DNA of 64,000 nucleotides from Kitasatospora sp. NBC_01246 (GCF_036226505.1 NZ_CP108484.1:434001-498000), one strand, 5' to 3'; shown: positions 7,498 through 16,040, numbered from the stretch's first letter. Program-made: numbers and translations. Notes: generated by a model not told the origin, from the sequence alone.

Positions 7498-9279
7498 GTG
7501 CCAGCAGAACACGAGGAATCCGGCGCGTACGCCGACGACCACGGGTCGGACCCCGAGTCCATCGGGAACCCGCCCGGCCACACCGAGTACCCGGACGACG
7601 CCGAGGACATCGAGGACGAGGAACCGCCGCGCCGCTCCGCCGGACGCCGGGTCTGGCAGGGCGCGCTGGCGGCAGCCGTCGTGGGGCTGCTGGCCGCCGG
7701 CGGGTACGGGGCCTACAACGTGGTGAACGCCGTGACGGGCAACGGCCCGGCGGCCGGCGACCACCAGGAGTCCCCGGCCGCGGCCGCGTCGGCGCAGCCG
7801 GCGCCGACCGCCGCGGAGGCCGACGCCGTGGCGAAGGACTTCCTGGCGGCCTGGGGCCGTGGGGACGTCACGGCCGCGGCGGCGCTCACCGACCGCCAGG
7901 AGACCGCGCGGACCGCCCTGGCGGCGTTCCGCGACGCGGTGAAGCCGCGCTCGTTGACCTTGGCCGGGACCGGCCCGGTGGCGTCCGCGACGCCGAGCGA
8001 GCCCGCGGTGGGCTTCCGGGCGAAGGCGGAGTTCGAGGGCACCGCGGAGGCCTGGGAGTACGACAGCGCGCTGACGGTGCTGCGGGCGGCCGACGGGCGG
8101 GTCGCGGTGCGCTGGTCGCCGCACGTGATCCACCCGCATCTCGACGCGGGCGAGACGATCGGCATCAAGCTGCTGCCCGATCCGGTGGCGAAGCCGGTCG
8201 ACCGGAACGGCAAGCCGCTCGACGCGTTCCCGTCGCTCAGGAGCGTGCTTCCACAGATCACCCCGGCCCAGGGCGGGTCCACCGTCGACGGGCAGGCCGT
8301 GGTGATCTCCGACGGCGGCGCGAAGGCACCGGAGCAGCTGTTCGTGCTCACCCCGGCGAACGCGCCGGAGGTCAGGCTCACCCTGGACGCCGGCCTCCAG
8401 CAGGTGGCCGAGGAGGCGGTGAAGAAGCAGGCCGCGGGCGGGAAGCCGGCCTCGCTGGTCGCCGTCCAGCCGAGCACCGGCCACATCCTCGCCCTCGCCT
8501 ACTCCTCGCCGGACGGGTTCAACCGCGCGGTCGGCGGCGGGCAGCCGCCGGGGTCCACGATGAAGGTGATCACCTCCGCCGCCCTGCTCCAGGCCGGGGT
8601 CGGGCCGGACACCGTGGTGCCGTGCAAGGAGACCACCAACTCCCCGCGCGCCTGGCACAACGACGAGCCCGGCGACTTCCCCGGCTACACCCTGACCGAC
8701 GACTTCACCCGCTCCTGCAACACCGGGTTCATCGACAAGGGCCTGGAGAAGCTGCAGCTCGGGACGGTGCCCGAAGTCGCCCGCAACCAGTTCGGCCTCG
8801 GCCTGGAGTGGCACATCGGCATCCCGAGCAGGGACGCCACCATCCCGGTGCCGAAGAGCAAGGACGAGGCGGCCGCCACCTTCATCGGCCAGGGCCAGAT
8901 CCAGGTGAACTCGCTGCTGATGGCCTCGGTCGCGGCCACCGTGCAGAGCGGAACGTTCCGCCAGCCCGTCCTGGTGCCGGACGCGAAGCGGGTGACGGCC
9001 CCCGGCAGGCTTCCCGAGGGCGTCGCGCGGGACCTGCGGGCGATGATGGCGAAGACCGCGACCCAGGGCACCGCCCGGGCACCGATGTCCGGACTGTCCG
9101 GGCGGATCGGCGCCAAGACCGGCACCGTCGAGGCCGGTGCCGGCAAGGGCACCAACAGCTGGTTCATCGCCTACCGCGACGACCTCGCGGTGGCGGCCGA
9201 GGTCGAGGGCGGCGGCCACGGCAACAGCGCGGCCGGCGTGGCCGCGGCCGAGGTCCTGAAGGCCGGCGGCAAGGGCTGA
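7498..9279 (+). CDS. penicillin-binding protein, transpeptidase (NTF2-like/MecA-type N-terminus)
   Basis: A 593-residue cell-wall D,D-transpeptidase. An acidic cytoplasmic tail (residues 1-50) is followed by one membrane anchor (about 52-76), an NTF2-like domain as in MecA-type PBPs (about 100-190, from EADAVAKDFLAAWGRGDVTA), a linker region, and the transpeptidase domain (about 300-593). All three active-site motifs are present: SxxK at S353-TM-K356, SxN at S406-C-N408 and KTG at K540-T-G542. It cross-links peptidoglycan outside the membrane and is the target class of β-lactams. The GTG at 7498 follows a G-rich Shine-Dalgarno. It is a single-gene unit closed by the terminator at 9327. Confidence 0.9.
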   Translation: MPAEHEESGAYADDHGSDPESIGNPPGHTEYPDDAEDIEDEEPPRRSAGRRVWQGALAAAVVGLLAAGGYGAYNVVNAVTGNGPAAGDHQESPAAAASAQPAPTAAEADAVAKDFLAAWGRGDVTAAAALTDRQETARTALAAFRDAVKPRSLTLAGTGPVASATPSEPAVGFRAKAEFEGTAEAWEYDSALTVLRAADGRVAVRWSPHVIHPHLDAGETIGIKLLPDPVAKPVDRNGKPLDAFPSLRSVLPQITPAQGGSTVDGQAVVISDGGAKAPEQLFVLTPANAPEVRLTLDAGLQQVAEEAVKKQAAGGKPASLVAVQPSTGHILALAYSSPDGFNRAVGGGQPPGSTMKVITSAALLQAGVGPDTVVPCKETTNSPRAWHNDEPGDFPGYTLTDDFTRSCNTGFIDKGLEKLQLGTVPEVARNQFGLGLEWHIGIPSRDATIPVPKSKDEAAATFIGQGQIQVNSLLMASVAATVQSGTFRQPVLVPDAKRVTAPGRLPEGVARDLRAMMAKTATQGTARAPMSGLSGRIGAKTGTVEAGAGKGTNSWFIAYRDDLAVAAEVEGGGHGNSAAGVAAAEVLKAGGKG

Positions 9280-9326
9280 CACCGTCGGTCGGGCCGGTGC
9301 CGGCACCGGACCCGTCGAACAGCCCA

Positions 9327-9360
9327 CCCCCGCGTTCGTCCCGGGCGACGAACGCGGGGG
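9327..9360 (+). terminator. terminator of the PBP gene
   Basis: Perfect 14-bp stem (9327-9340 with 9347-9360), 6-nt loop, followed by CTTAGCCTT; 48 bp past the stop. Confidence 0.85.
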
Positions 9361-9406
9361 CTTAGCCTTGTCCGCAGGTACCGAGCGGGGGGCGCGGTCA
9401 GGCCCC

Positions 9407-9412
9407 TAACCT
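9407..9412 (+). promoter_or_regulatory. -10 box of a probably leaderless transcript (PucR gene)
   Basis: TAACCT lies exactly 6 nt before the ATG at 9419, which places the transcription start at or next to the A of the start codon. The GGAG that touches the ATG is too close to act as a ribosome-binding site. Confidence 0.5.
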
Positions 9413-9418
9413 GCGGAG

Positions 9419-11164
9419 ATGATCAGGCACATGGCGACGCACTCCGCCGGCGGCCTGGGCCGGGTACTGCGGGACCTCGGCCCGACGCTGCTCGACCTGC
9501 TGCACGGCGACGTCGGCCTGGCCCCGGAGATCGGCGGCGTGGGGATCCACGACCCGTACGACGAGCAGCAGTACCCGCCGCGGGCTATCGTGCTCGGGGC
9601 CGGCGTCCGGGGCTCCGAGGAGATCGTCCGGCTGCTGCACGAACTGGCGACCCACCGCGTCGCGGCCCTGGTCGTACGGGGGCCCGTCGGGAGCGGGCCC
9701 GTCGGGAGCGGGCCGGTCGGGAGCGAGCCCGTCGGGGACGGGCCGGTCGGGGACGGCGAGGCACTCGCGCGGGCGGTGTCCGAGACCGGGATACCCCTGC
9801 TCGCCCTGACCCGCGGCGCCTCCTGGGCCCAGTTGGCGGCGATGCTGCGCACCCTGCTGGCCGAGGGCGACATCGGGGACAGCGGCGGGCAGACCCTGGG
9901 AGGGGTGCCCTCGGGCGACCTGTTCGCCCTGGCGAACGCCGTCGCCACCCTGCTGGACGCGCCTATCACCATCGAGGACCGCTGCCAGCGCATCCTGGCC
10001 TTCTCCGGCCGCCAGGACGAAGCGGACCCCGCCCGGGTGGCCACCATCCTGGCCCGCCGGGTCCCCGACCGGTACGTGCGGCTCATGGAGAGCCGCGGCG
10101 TCTTCCGGGAGATCTACCGCAGCGAGGACCCGGTGCGGATCGCACCGGCGGCGGTCGGCGAGGGCGAGACGGCACTGCCGCGCGTGGCGATCGCGGTACG
10201 GGCGGGCGACGAGGTGCTCGGCTCGGTGTGGGCCGCGGTCCGCGAACCGCTCACCCCCGCCAGGGAGGCCGCGTTCAAGGACGCCGCGAAGCTCGTCGCC
10301 CTGCACATGCTGCGCCACCGCGCCGGGGCCGACGCCGAGAACCGGCTGCGCACCGACCTGGTCACCACCGTGCTGGAGGGCGGGGCCGGCGCGCCCGACG
10401 CGCTCGGCCGGCTGGGACTGGCGAACGAGCCGACCCTCGTCATGGCCCTGGGGCTGGCACACCGCCCGGGTGAGGACCACGCCCACGTCACGGCGGAGCG
10501 GCAGCGCCTGGCCGGCGCGCTGGCCATCCACCTCACCGCCGTCCAGCCGCGTTCGGCGGTGGCCCTCCTGGGCGACGTGGCCTACGCGCTGTTCCCGGTG
10601 CGGGGCGAGGCGGCCCATCGGTGCGAGCGTGCCGTACAGGTGGCCTCGGACTTCCTGGAGCGGACCGGGAACCGGACGGGCGCCGTCATCGGCATCGGGT
10701 CGGTGGCGGAGGAGTCCACCGCCCTGGCGCGGTCCAGGACGAACGCCGACCGCGCGCTGCGGGTGCTGTTCGAGCGGCGGTCGGGCGCGGGGGTCGCGTC
10801 GATCACGGACGTCAACACCGACGCGCTGCTGCTGGAGCTGCGCGACCTCGCCGCCACCCACGGCGACGAACTGTCCGCGCCACTGGCCCGGTTGGTGGCC
10901 TACGACGCCAAGCACAACGCCCACCTCGTCGAGACGCTGCGGGCGTGGCTGGACGCCTTCGGCGACGTGATCGCCGCCTCGGCGAGCGTGTACGTCCACC
11001 CCAACACCTTCCGCTACCGGATCCGCCGGGTGGCCGAGGTGGGGTGCCTGGACCTACAGGACCCGGCCGCCCGGTTCGCGGCGATGCTGCAACTGCGCCT
11101 GATGCCCTCGCAGCGCGGTGGTGCGGACCCCGCCTCAGGAGCGGGCGCCACCGGCTCCGGCTGA
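9419..11164 (+). CDS. PucR-family transcriptional regulator
   Basis: A 581-residue cytosolic activator of the PucR/CdaR type. The N-terminal ~170 residues match the purine-catabolism regulator (PucR N) domain, including LLRELATHR-like and VSETGIPLLALTRGASW segments. The middle (about 180-300) is GAF/GGDEF-like. The C-terminal ~70 residues carry the PucR helix-turn-helix (HPNTFRYRIRRVAEVGCLDL, with conserved H-x-NT-xRYR). Residues 88-112 are a five-fold GPVGS/D tandem repeat inside the first domain. Families of this type sense a metabolite of the pathway they adjoin; the next operon handles D-amino acids or N-acyl amino acids, so that is the likely signal. ATG at 9431 is an alternative start. 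Confidence 0.85.
   Translation: MIRHMATHSAGGLGRVLRDLGPTLLDLLHGDVGLAPEIGGVGIHDPYDEQQYPPRAIVLGAGVRGSEEIVRLLHELATHRVAALVVRGPVGSGPVGSGPVGSEPVGDGPVGDGEALARAVSETGIPLLALTRGASWAQLAAMLRTLLAEGDIGDSGGQTLGGVPSGDLFALANAVATLLDAPITIEDRCQRILAFSGRQDEADPARVATILARRVPDRYVRLMESRGVFREIYRSEDPVRIAPAAVGEGETALPRVAIAVRAGDEVLGSVWAAVREPLTPAREAAFKDAAKLVALHMLRHRAGADAENRLRTDLVTTVLEGGAGAPDALGRLGLANEPTLVMALGLAHRPGEDHAHVTAERQRLAGALAIHLTAVQPRSAVALLGDVAYALFPVRGEAAHRCERAVQVASDFLERTGNRTGAVIGIGSVAEESTALARSRTNADRALRVLFERRSGAGVASITDVNTDALLLELRDLAATHGDELSAPLARLVAYDAKHNAHLVETLRAWLDAFGDVIAASASVYVHPNTFRYRIRRVAEVGCLDLQDPAARFAAMLQLRLMPSQRGGADPASGAGATGSG
9680..9754 (+). repeat. five tandem 15-bp units inside the PucR gene
   Basis: GGGCCCGTCGGGAGC repeated from 9680, 9695, 9710, 9725 and 9740 with few changes, encoding GPVGS-type pentapeptides (residues 88-112). 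The unit is a multiple of three, so copy-number change keeps the frame. Confidence 0.8.
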
Positions 11165-11299
11165 CCGCCCGGGTGCCCGGGCGCTGCCGCCTCCGGCGCC
11201 GTGTCCGGCGCACCGCGGCGTCCGGGCTCTTGGGTCCCGCGTACGAACGGGCCGTCCACGTTGTGACGGGACGACGAACGCGCGGCCGTCGGCACTGCC

Positions 11300-11305
11300 T
11301 AGCGT
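11300..11305 (+). promoter_or_regulatory. -10-like box for the D-amino-acid operon
   Basis: TAGCGT followed 18 nt later by the AGGAGG ribosome-binding site (11323-11328) of the M20 gene; a transcript starting near 11312 would have a short, normal leader. The -35 is not obvious, as expected if the PucR-type activator is needed. Confidence 0.4.
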
Positions 11306-11336
11306 GGGTGTCACCCCACCCCAGGAGGACCCTCCC

Positions 11337-12491
11337 GTGCCGGCCGACCTCGGAACCCCGCCCCTGCCCGCGCCCCCGCCCGCAGACCTCGCGCCGGAGC
11401 TCGACGCGATGCTCGCCGACCTGGAAGAGCTCGTGACCTGCGAGTCGTACTCCGCCGACCACCAGGCGGTGGCCCGCAGCGCCCGGGTCGTCGCCGCCCA
11501 GGGGACCCGCCTGCTCGGCGCCCCCGCCCGGCTGCTGGTGAACGGCGGCGTCACCCACGTCCAGTGGACCTTCGGAACGCCCCGCGTCCTGCTGCTCGGC
11601 CACCACGACACCGTCTGGCCGGTCGGCTCGCTCAGGACCCACCCGTGGTCCGTGGCGGACGGCATCGCGCGCGGACCCGGCGTCTTCGACATGAAGGCCG
11701 GCCTGGTCCAGATGTTCCACGCCCTCGCCTCCCTCCCCACGCTCGACGGGATCTGCGTGCTCGTCACCGGCGACGAGGAGGTCGGCTCCGCCACCTCGCG
11801 CACCCTCGTCGAGGAGACCGCCCGCCGCTGCTCCGCGGCCCTCGTCGCCGAGCCCTCTGCCGACGGCGGAGCGCTGAAGACCGCCCGCAAGGGCGTGTCG
11901 ATCTACGACCTCACCGTGCACGGCCGCGCCGCGCACTCCGGACTCGAACCGCGGAAGGGCGTCAACGCGGCCGTCGAACTCGCCCACCAGGTCCTCGCGC
12001 TGCAGGACATCGCCGACACCGTGGTCGGGCGGACCGGGCCCGGCACCACCGTCACCCCGACCCTCCTGTCCGCGGGCACCACGAACAACACCGTCCCGGC
12101 CCGGGCCGACCTCAACATCGATGTCCGGGTCCCCAGCACCGCGGCCCAGGAGACGGTCGACCACCTCGTGCACACGCTCCGGCCCCACCTGCCCGGCGCG
12201 CGCCTCGACCTCCGGGGCGGCCCCAACCGCCCGCCCCTGGACGCCACCGCCTCGGCCGCGCTGTTCACGCTGGCGGCCGAGCAGGCTGCCGCGCTCGGGC
12301 TCCCTCCCCTGCGGCAGGCCGCCGTCGGCGGGGCCTCCGACGGCAACTACACCGCCGGCGTCGGATGCCCCACCCTCGACGGCCTCGGAGCCGTCGGCGA
12401 CGGCGCCCACGCCGACCACGAACACGTCCGCACCGCCGAGATGCCGCACCGCGCCCGCCTCCTGGCCCACCTCACCGGAGCCCTGCAATGA
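11337..12491 (+). CDS. M20-family N-acyl-L-amino-acid deacylase
   Basis: A 384-residue dizinc amidohydrolase. Metal and catalytic motifs of the ArgE/DapE/CPG2 class are visible: GHHDTVWPVGS (first His/Asp), GPGVFDMKAG (bridging Asp), GDEEVGS (general base Glu plus metal Glu), and ARTKGV-like KTARKGVSIYDLTVHGRAAH starting the dimerisation lid. The GTG at 11337 is 8 nt after AGGAGG. Its stop overlaps the next gene (ATGA). In the known Geobacillus three-gene pathway the M20 enzyme removes the succinyl group from N-succinyl-L-amino acids; the same neighbours occur here, so the role is inferred from context. Other N-acyl substrates are possible. Confidence 0.85.
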   Translation: MPADLGTPPLPAPPPADLAPELDAMLADLEELVTCESYSADHQAVARSARVVAAQGTRLLGAPARLLVNGGVTHVQWTFGTPRVLLLGHHDTVWPVGSLRTHPWSVADGIARGPGVFDMKAGLVQMFHALASLPTLDGICVLVTGDEEVGSATSRTLVEETARRCSAALVAEPSADGGALKTARKGVSIYDLTVHGRAAHSGLEPRKGVNAAVELAHQVLALQDIADTVVGRTGPGTTVTPTLLSAGTTNNTVPARADLNIDVRVPSTAAQETVDHLVHTLRPHLPGARLDLRGGPNRPPLDATASAALFTLAAEQAAALGLPPLRQAAVGGASDGNYTAGVGCPTLDGLGAVGDGAHADHEHVRTAEMPHRARLLAHLTGALQ

Positions 12492-13333
12492 CCGCGTTCC
12501 AGGTACGCGAACTCCACGACCTCAAGGACTTCGAGGACGTGAAGCGCCTCTACGCCGACATCTGGCGCACCGACAGCGGCGGCACACCCGTCCCGGTCGA
12601 GGTGATGCGTGCCCTCGCACACGCCGGCAACTACGTGGCCGGCGCGTACCGGGACGGCCACCTGGTCGGGGCGTCGATCGCCTTCCTCGCCACCCCGCCC
12701 GGCACCACCCTGCACTCCCACATCACCGGCGCCGCCCCCGGCCGCGGCATCGGCCTGGCGCTGAAGCTCCACCAGCGCCGGTGGGCGCTCGAGCGCGGAC
12801 TGCGGCGCATCACCTGGACCTACGACCCGCTGATCCGCCGCAACGCCTACTTCAACCTCGTCAAACTCGGCGCCCGGCCCACCGAGTACCTGGAGTCCTT
12901 CTACGGCCGCATGGACGACGCCATCAACGGCGGCGACGACTCCGACCGCGTCCTGGCGACCTGGGACCTGAGCGCCCCGCCGGTCACCGCGACCGTCGCC
13001 GGCACCTGCCCGCCCGTCACCGCGCCGCCCGGCACCGCTCACGCCGTCCGCGACCGCGACGGCCGGCCCGAGACCGGCCCGATCGACGCCGAGTGCGTCC
13101 TCATCGACCTCCCCGAGGACATCGAGGCGCTGCGCCGCACCGACCCCGGCGCGGCCCGGGCCTGGCGACTGGCCGTCCGCCACACCCTGGGCGAGCTGCT
13201 CGCCGACGGTGCCCGGGTCACCGGCCTCCACGACCGGCGCTCCTACCTCGTCCGACGCACCGGCGCCACCGCCCCGCGGACGCCCCTGACCACGACCCCC
13301 ACCCCGACCCTCGCCAGGAGCCACCAGTCATGA
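12488..13333 (+). CDS. GNAT acyltransferase, likely D-amino-acid N-succinyltransferase
   Basis: A 281-residue GNAT-fold protein. The acyl-CoA-binding region is seen in the segment HLVGASIAFLATPP followed by HSHITGAAPGRGIGLALKLH (the R/Q-x-x-G-x-G/A loop). The residues RRITWTYDPLIRRNAYFNLV and LGARPTEYLESFYGRMDDAINGG are characteristic of the long GNATs found beside NSAR racemases and annotated in Streptomyces as GNAT proteins of about 270-290 residues. It overlaps both neighbours by 4 bp, so the three enzymes are translated as a unit. In the Geobacillus pathway this enzyme succinylates D-amino acids; activity here is inferred. The C-terminal 25 residues are Pro/Thr-rich. Confidence 0.8.
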   Translation: MTAFQVRELHDLKDFEDVKRLYADIWRTDSGGTPVPVEVMRALAHAGNYVAGAYRDGHLVGASIAFLATPPGTTLHSHITGAAPGRGIGLALKLHQRRWALERGLRRITWTYDPLIRRNAYFNLVKLGARPTEYLESFYGRMDDAINGGDDSDRVLATWDLSAPPVTATVAGTCPPVTAPPGTAHAVRDRDGRPETGPIDAECVLIDLPEDIEALRRTDPGAARAWRLAVRHTLGELLADGARVTGLHDRRSYLVRRTGATAPRTPLTTTPTPTLARSHQS

Positions 13334-14433
13334 AGATCTCCGGGATCGAACTCCGCCGGATCCAGCTGCCGCTCGTTTCTCCGTTCCGCACCTCCTTCGG
13401 CACCGAGACCGGCCGCGACGTCCTGCTGGTCCGCGTCGAGACCGCCGACGGCGAGGGCTGGGCCGAGTGCGCCGCGATGTCCGAGCCGCGCTACTGCTCC
13501 GAGTACGTCGACGGCGTCCAGGACGTCCTGCGCCGGTTCCTCGTCCCCGCGCTGCCCAAGGACGGCATCGACGCCCACACCGTCGGCCGGGTGCTGGAGC
13601 CCTTCACCGGCCACCGGATGGCCAAGTCGGCCCTGGAGACCGCCGTCCTGGACGCGCAGCTCCGGGCATCGGGCGAGTCCTTCGCCCAGTACCTCGGCGC
13701 CTCCCGCGACAAGGTCCCCTGCGGGGTCTCGGTCGGCATCATGGACTCGATCCCCGAACTCCTGGACGCCGTCGACGGCTACGTCGCCGAGGGCTACGCC
13801 CGGATCAAGCTGAAGATCGAACCCGGCTGGGACGTCGAGCCGGTCCGCGCGGTCCGCGAGCGCTTCGGCGACGACCTCCTCCTTCAGGTCGACGCCAACG
13901 CCGCCTACACCCTCGTCGACGCCCGGCAGCTCGCCGAACTCGACGCGTTCGACCTGCTCCTGATCGAGCAGCCGCTCGCCAACGACGACCTCGTGCAGCA
14001 CGCCCGGCTGGCCGATCTGCTGAGGACCCCGATCTGCCTGGACGAATCCATCGAATCCGCCGCGGACGCCGCGGCCGCCATCTCGCTCGGCTCGTGCTCC
14101 GTCATCAACATCAAACCGGCCCGGGTCGGCGGCTACCTGGAGGCCCGCCGCATCCACGACCTGGCGCGCGCCCACGGCATACCCGTCTGGTGCGGTGGCA
14201 TGCTGGAGACCGGCATCGGCCGGGCCGCCAACGTCGCCCTCGCCGCCCTCCCCGGCTTCACCCTGCCCGGCGACACCTCCGGCTCCCACCGCTACTTCGC
14301 CACCGACATCACCGAGCCGTTCGTCCTCGCCGACGGCCACCTCGCCGTCCCCACCGGCCCCGGCCTCGGCGTCGAACCCCTGCCCGACCTCCTGAAGGAG
14401 GTCACCACCTCCACCGAGTGGATCGCCCTGTAA
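13330..14433 (+). CDS. N-acyl/N-succinyl amino acid racemase (MenC/OSBS-related)
   Basis: A 367-residue enolase-superfamily protein of the OSBS/NSAR group. Catalytic residues are all visible: the K160-x-K162 base, metal ligands D188 (QVDAN), E213 (IEQPL) and D238 (CLDES), and the second base K262 (NIKPARVGG). The N-terminal capping domain starts ISGIELRRIQLPLVSPF. Enzymes of this group catalyse o-succinylbenzoate synthesis, N-succinylamino acid racemisation, or both. No men genes are nearby, whereas an M20 deacylase and a GNAT are coupled upstream, so NSAR activity is the better call. ATG overlaps the upstream stop (ATGA). Confidence 0.88.
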   Translation: MKISGIELRRIQLPLVSPFRTSFGTETGRDVLLVRVETADGEGWAECAAMSEPRYCSEYVDGVQDVLRRFLVPALPKDGIDAHTVGRVLEPFTGHRMAKSALETAVLDAQLRASGESFAQYLGASRDKVPCGVSVGIMDSIPELLDAVDGYVAEGYARIKLKIEPGWDVEPVRAVRERFGDDLLLQVDANAAYTLVDARQLAELDAFDLLLIEQPLANDDLVQHARLADLLRTPICLDESIESAADAAAAISLGSCSVINIKPARVGGYLEARRIHDLARAHGIPVWCGGMLETGIGRAANVALAALPGFTLPGDTSGSHRYFATDITEPFVLADGHLAVPTGPGLGVEPLPDLLKEVTTSTEWIAL

Positions 14434-14476
14434 CCGAACGCGGGGAGGGTGTCCGGCCGATCGGTCGCGACGACCA

Positions 14477-14513
14477 GCGGCGGTGGTCCACCGGTCCGGT
14501 GGACCACCGCCGC
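14477..14513 (+). terminator. terminator of the D-amino-acid operon
   Basis: Perfect 16-bp stem (14477-14492 with 14498-14513) with a 5-nt loop, 43 bp after the racemase stop. Confidence 0.85.
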
Positions 14514-14565
14514 CGCGACCGTGTCCCGCCGGGGCCCCGGGCCGCCCTCCGGAAGGAGCGCACGT

Positions 14566-14624
14566 GCGCCCGGCCCGCGCCGGCTGCCGGGGGAAGGCTC
14601 CGGCCTCCGGCGCGGGCCGGGCGC
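14566..14624. repeat. 18-bp inverted repeat before the YrdC-family gene
   Basis: Arms 14566-14583 and 14607-14624 are perfect complements of 18 nt around a 23-nt loop. It ends 20 bp before the -10 box of the next gene, so it may be a second terminator that insulates that promoter, or a binding site; not a leader structure if that transcript is leaderless. Confidence 0.6.
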
Positions 14625-14644
14625 GGGGCGGGCCGTGGATCCCG

Positions 14645-14650
14645 TAGGGT
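14645..14650 (+). promoter_or_regulatory. -10 box of a probably leaderless transcript
   Basis: TAGGGT exactly 6 nt before the ATG at 14657; no ribosome-binding site is present. Confidence 0.55.
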
Positions 14651-14656
14651 CGGCCA

Positions 14657-15277
14657 ATGGCGAAGTACTTCGACGTTCACCCGCAGACCCCGCAGGCCCG
14701 CACCATCGGCACGGTGGCCGAGAGCCTCCGTGCCGGGTCCCTGATCGCGTACCCGACCGACTCCTGTTTCGCCCTCGGCTGCCGCATGGGCAACACCGAG
14801 GGCCTCGAACGGATCCGGACGATCCGGCGGCTCGACGACCGCCACCACTTCACCCTGATGTGCGAGAACTTCGCCCAGCTGGGCCAGTTCGTCCACATCG
14901 ACAACGCCGTCTTCCGCGCCATCAAGGCGGCGACACCGGGCAGCTACACCTTCATCCTCCCCGCCACCAAGGAGGTCCCGCGCCGGCTGATGCACCCGAA
15001 GAAGAAGACGGTGGGGGTCAGGATCCCCGACCACGTCGTCACCCAGGCCCTCCTCGCCGAACTCGGCGAGCCCCTTCTCTCCAGCACCCTGCTCCTCCCC
15101 GGCGAGGACGAGCCCCTGACCCAGGGGTGGGAGATCAAGGAGCGCCTCGACCACGTGCTGGACGCCGTGGTGGACTCCGGCGACTGCGGCACGGAACCGA
15201 CCACGGTCGTCGACTTCTCCAGCGGCGAGGCGGAGATCGTCCGGCGCGGCGCCGGCGACCCCGCGCGCTTCGAGTGA
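14657..15277 (+). CDS. Sua5/YciO/YrdC-family protein (L-threonylcarbamoyladenylate synthase-like)
   Basis: A 206-residue cytosolic protein of the YrdC fold. Typical segments are LRAGSLIAYPTDSCFALGC near the N-terminus, then IRTIRRLDDRHHFTLMCENF where the family has KxRp/P-L nucleotide residues, PGSYTFILPATKEVPRRLM, and the TVGVRIPDH strand. Length and the HHFTLMC variant are those of the YciO subgroup rather than of the essential TsaC/Sua5, so a role in tRNA t6A formation is not certain. TsaC-type enzymes make threonylcarbamoyl-AMP from Thr, bicarbonate and ATP. Transcribed alone, probably without a leader. Confidence 0.85.
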   Translation: MAKYFDVHPQTPQARTIGTVAESLRAGSLIAYPTDSCFALGCRMGNTEGLERIRTIRRLDDRHHFTLMCENFAQLGQFVHIDNAVFRAIKAATPGSYTFILPATKEVPRRLMHPKKKTVGVRIPDHVVTQALLAELGEPLLSSTLLLPGEDEPLTQGWEIKERLDHVLDAVVDSGDCGTEPTTVVDFSSGEAEIVRRGAGDPARFE

Positions 15278-15366
15278 CGCCCCGGCCACAGGCCGACCGG
15301 GGGGTCCAGGGCCGGTTCGCCGGGGGCTGAGAGCGGGCCGACGAGCCGTGGGCGACGTCGGGGCAC

Positions 15367-15394
15367 GGGAGGGACCGGTACTCCGGTCCCTCCC
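15367..15394. terminator. bidirectional terminator between convergent genes
   Basis: Perfect 12-bp stem (GGGAGGGACCGG with its complement) and a 4-nt loop, 90 bp past one stop and 32 bp past the other. Confidence 0.85.
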
Positions 15395-15425
15395 GCGGCC
15401 GGCCGGGCGCCTGGGGAACGCGCCG

Positions 15426-16040
15426 TCAGTGGACGTCGTAGGTCACGTGCGTCGCGGTCGATGTCGCGAGGACGCTCCGCTGTACCAGGGTGCGCGGCAC
15501 CGCGCCGGTGAACAGGGGTGTGCCGGCGCCCAGCAGGACGGGGGCCAGGTGCAGCGACAGCAGGTCGACCAGGCCGGCGTCCAGCGCCGAGCGGATCAGG
15601 GCGCCCCCGCCCATCAGGACGACGTCGAGGTCCCGGCCGCTGCTCGCGGAAGCCGCCTCGGCGTGCCGGCGCGCGACGGTGACGGCATCGGGCAGACCGG
15701 TGGTGACGAACGTCCAGTCGAGGGCGCCGAGTCGGACGGACTCCGGCCGCGAGCTCGTCACGACGACGAAAGCCGGTTTGCCGACCTCCGCGGCGCCGTA
15801 GCCGGTCTCGTCGTCCCAGCCGTGCGGCCCGTCGACCAGGTCGAAGAGCCGGCGGCCGAGGATGACGGCGCCCGAACGGCCGGTCGCCTCGCGCAGGAGC
15901 CGACGGTCGTCGGGGTCGTCGGAGAACGCCCAGGTGTGCAGCGCCTCGCCACCGGTGCCCAGCCCGCTGTCCGGGCCCGGGTCCGGTCCGGTGACGAAGC
16001 CGTCGAGGGAGACCGAGATGTCCGCGATGATTCGTGTCAT
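15426..16040 (-). CDS. RibD C-terminal/dihydrofolate-reductase-like protein
   Basis: A 204-residue protein with the DHFR/RibD-C fold: N-terminal TRIIADISVSLDGFVTGPD, the GRRLFDLVDGPHGWDD region, a central AFVVVTSSRPESV strand, and the NADPH-binding DVVLMGGGALIRSALDAGLV followed by DLLSLHLAPVLLGAGTPLF. Single-domain proteins of this kind are common in Streptomyces and their substrates are mostly unknown; they are not the folate enzyme. ATG at 16040 is chosen because translation from it begins with the family's N-terminus; GGAG lies 11 nt upstream. Single-gene unit. Confidence 0.85.
   Translation of the reverse strand: MTRIIADISVSLDGFVTGPDPGPDSGLGTGGEALHTWAFSDDPDDRRLLREATGRSGAVILGRRLFDLVDGPHGWDDETGYGAAEVGKPAFVVVTSSRPESVRLGALDWTFVTTGLPDAVTVARRHAEAASASSGRDLDVVLMGGGALIRSALDAGLVDLLSLHLAPVLLGAGTPLFTGAVPRTLVQRSVLATSTATHVTYDVH

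Noticed and set aside
5589..9365. Very long plus-strand open frame opposite and across the lectin and PBP genes
   Set aside because: Arg/Gly/Pro-rich translation without domains, and it runs antisense to one gene and out of frame with another; long empty frames are expected at this GC content.
14566..14624. Riboswitch or attenuator before the YrdC-family gene
   Set aside because: The -10 box lies between this repeat and the start codon, so the repeat would not be in that mRNA.
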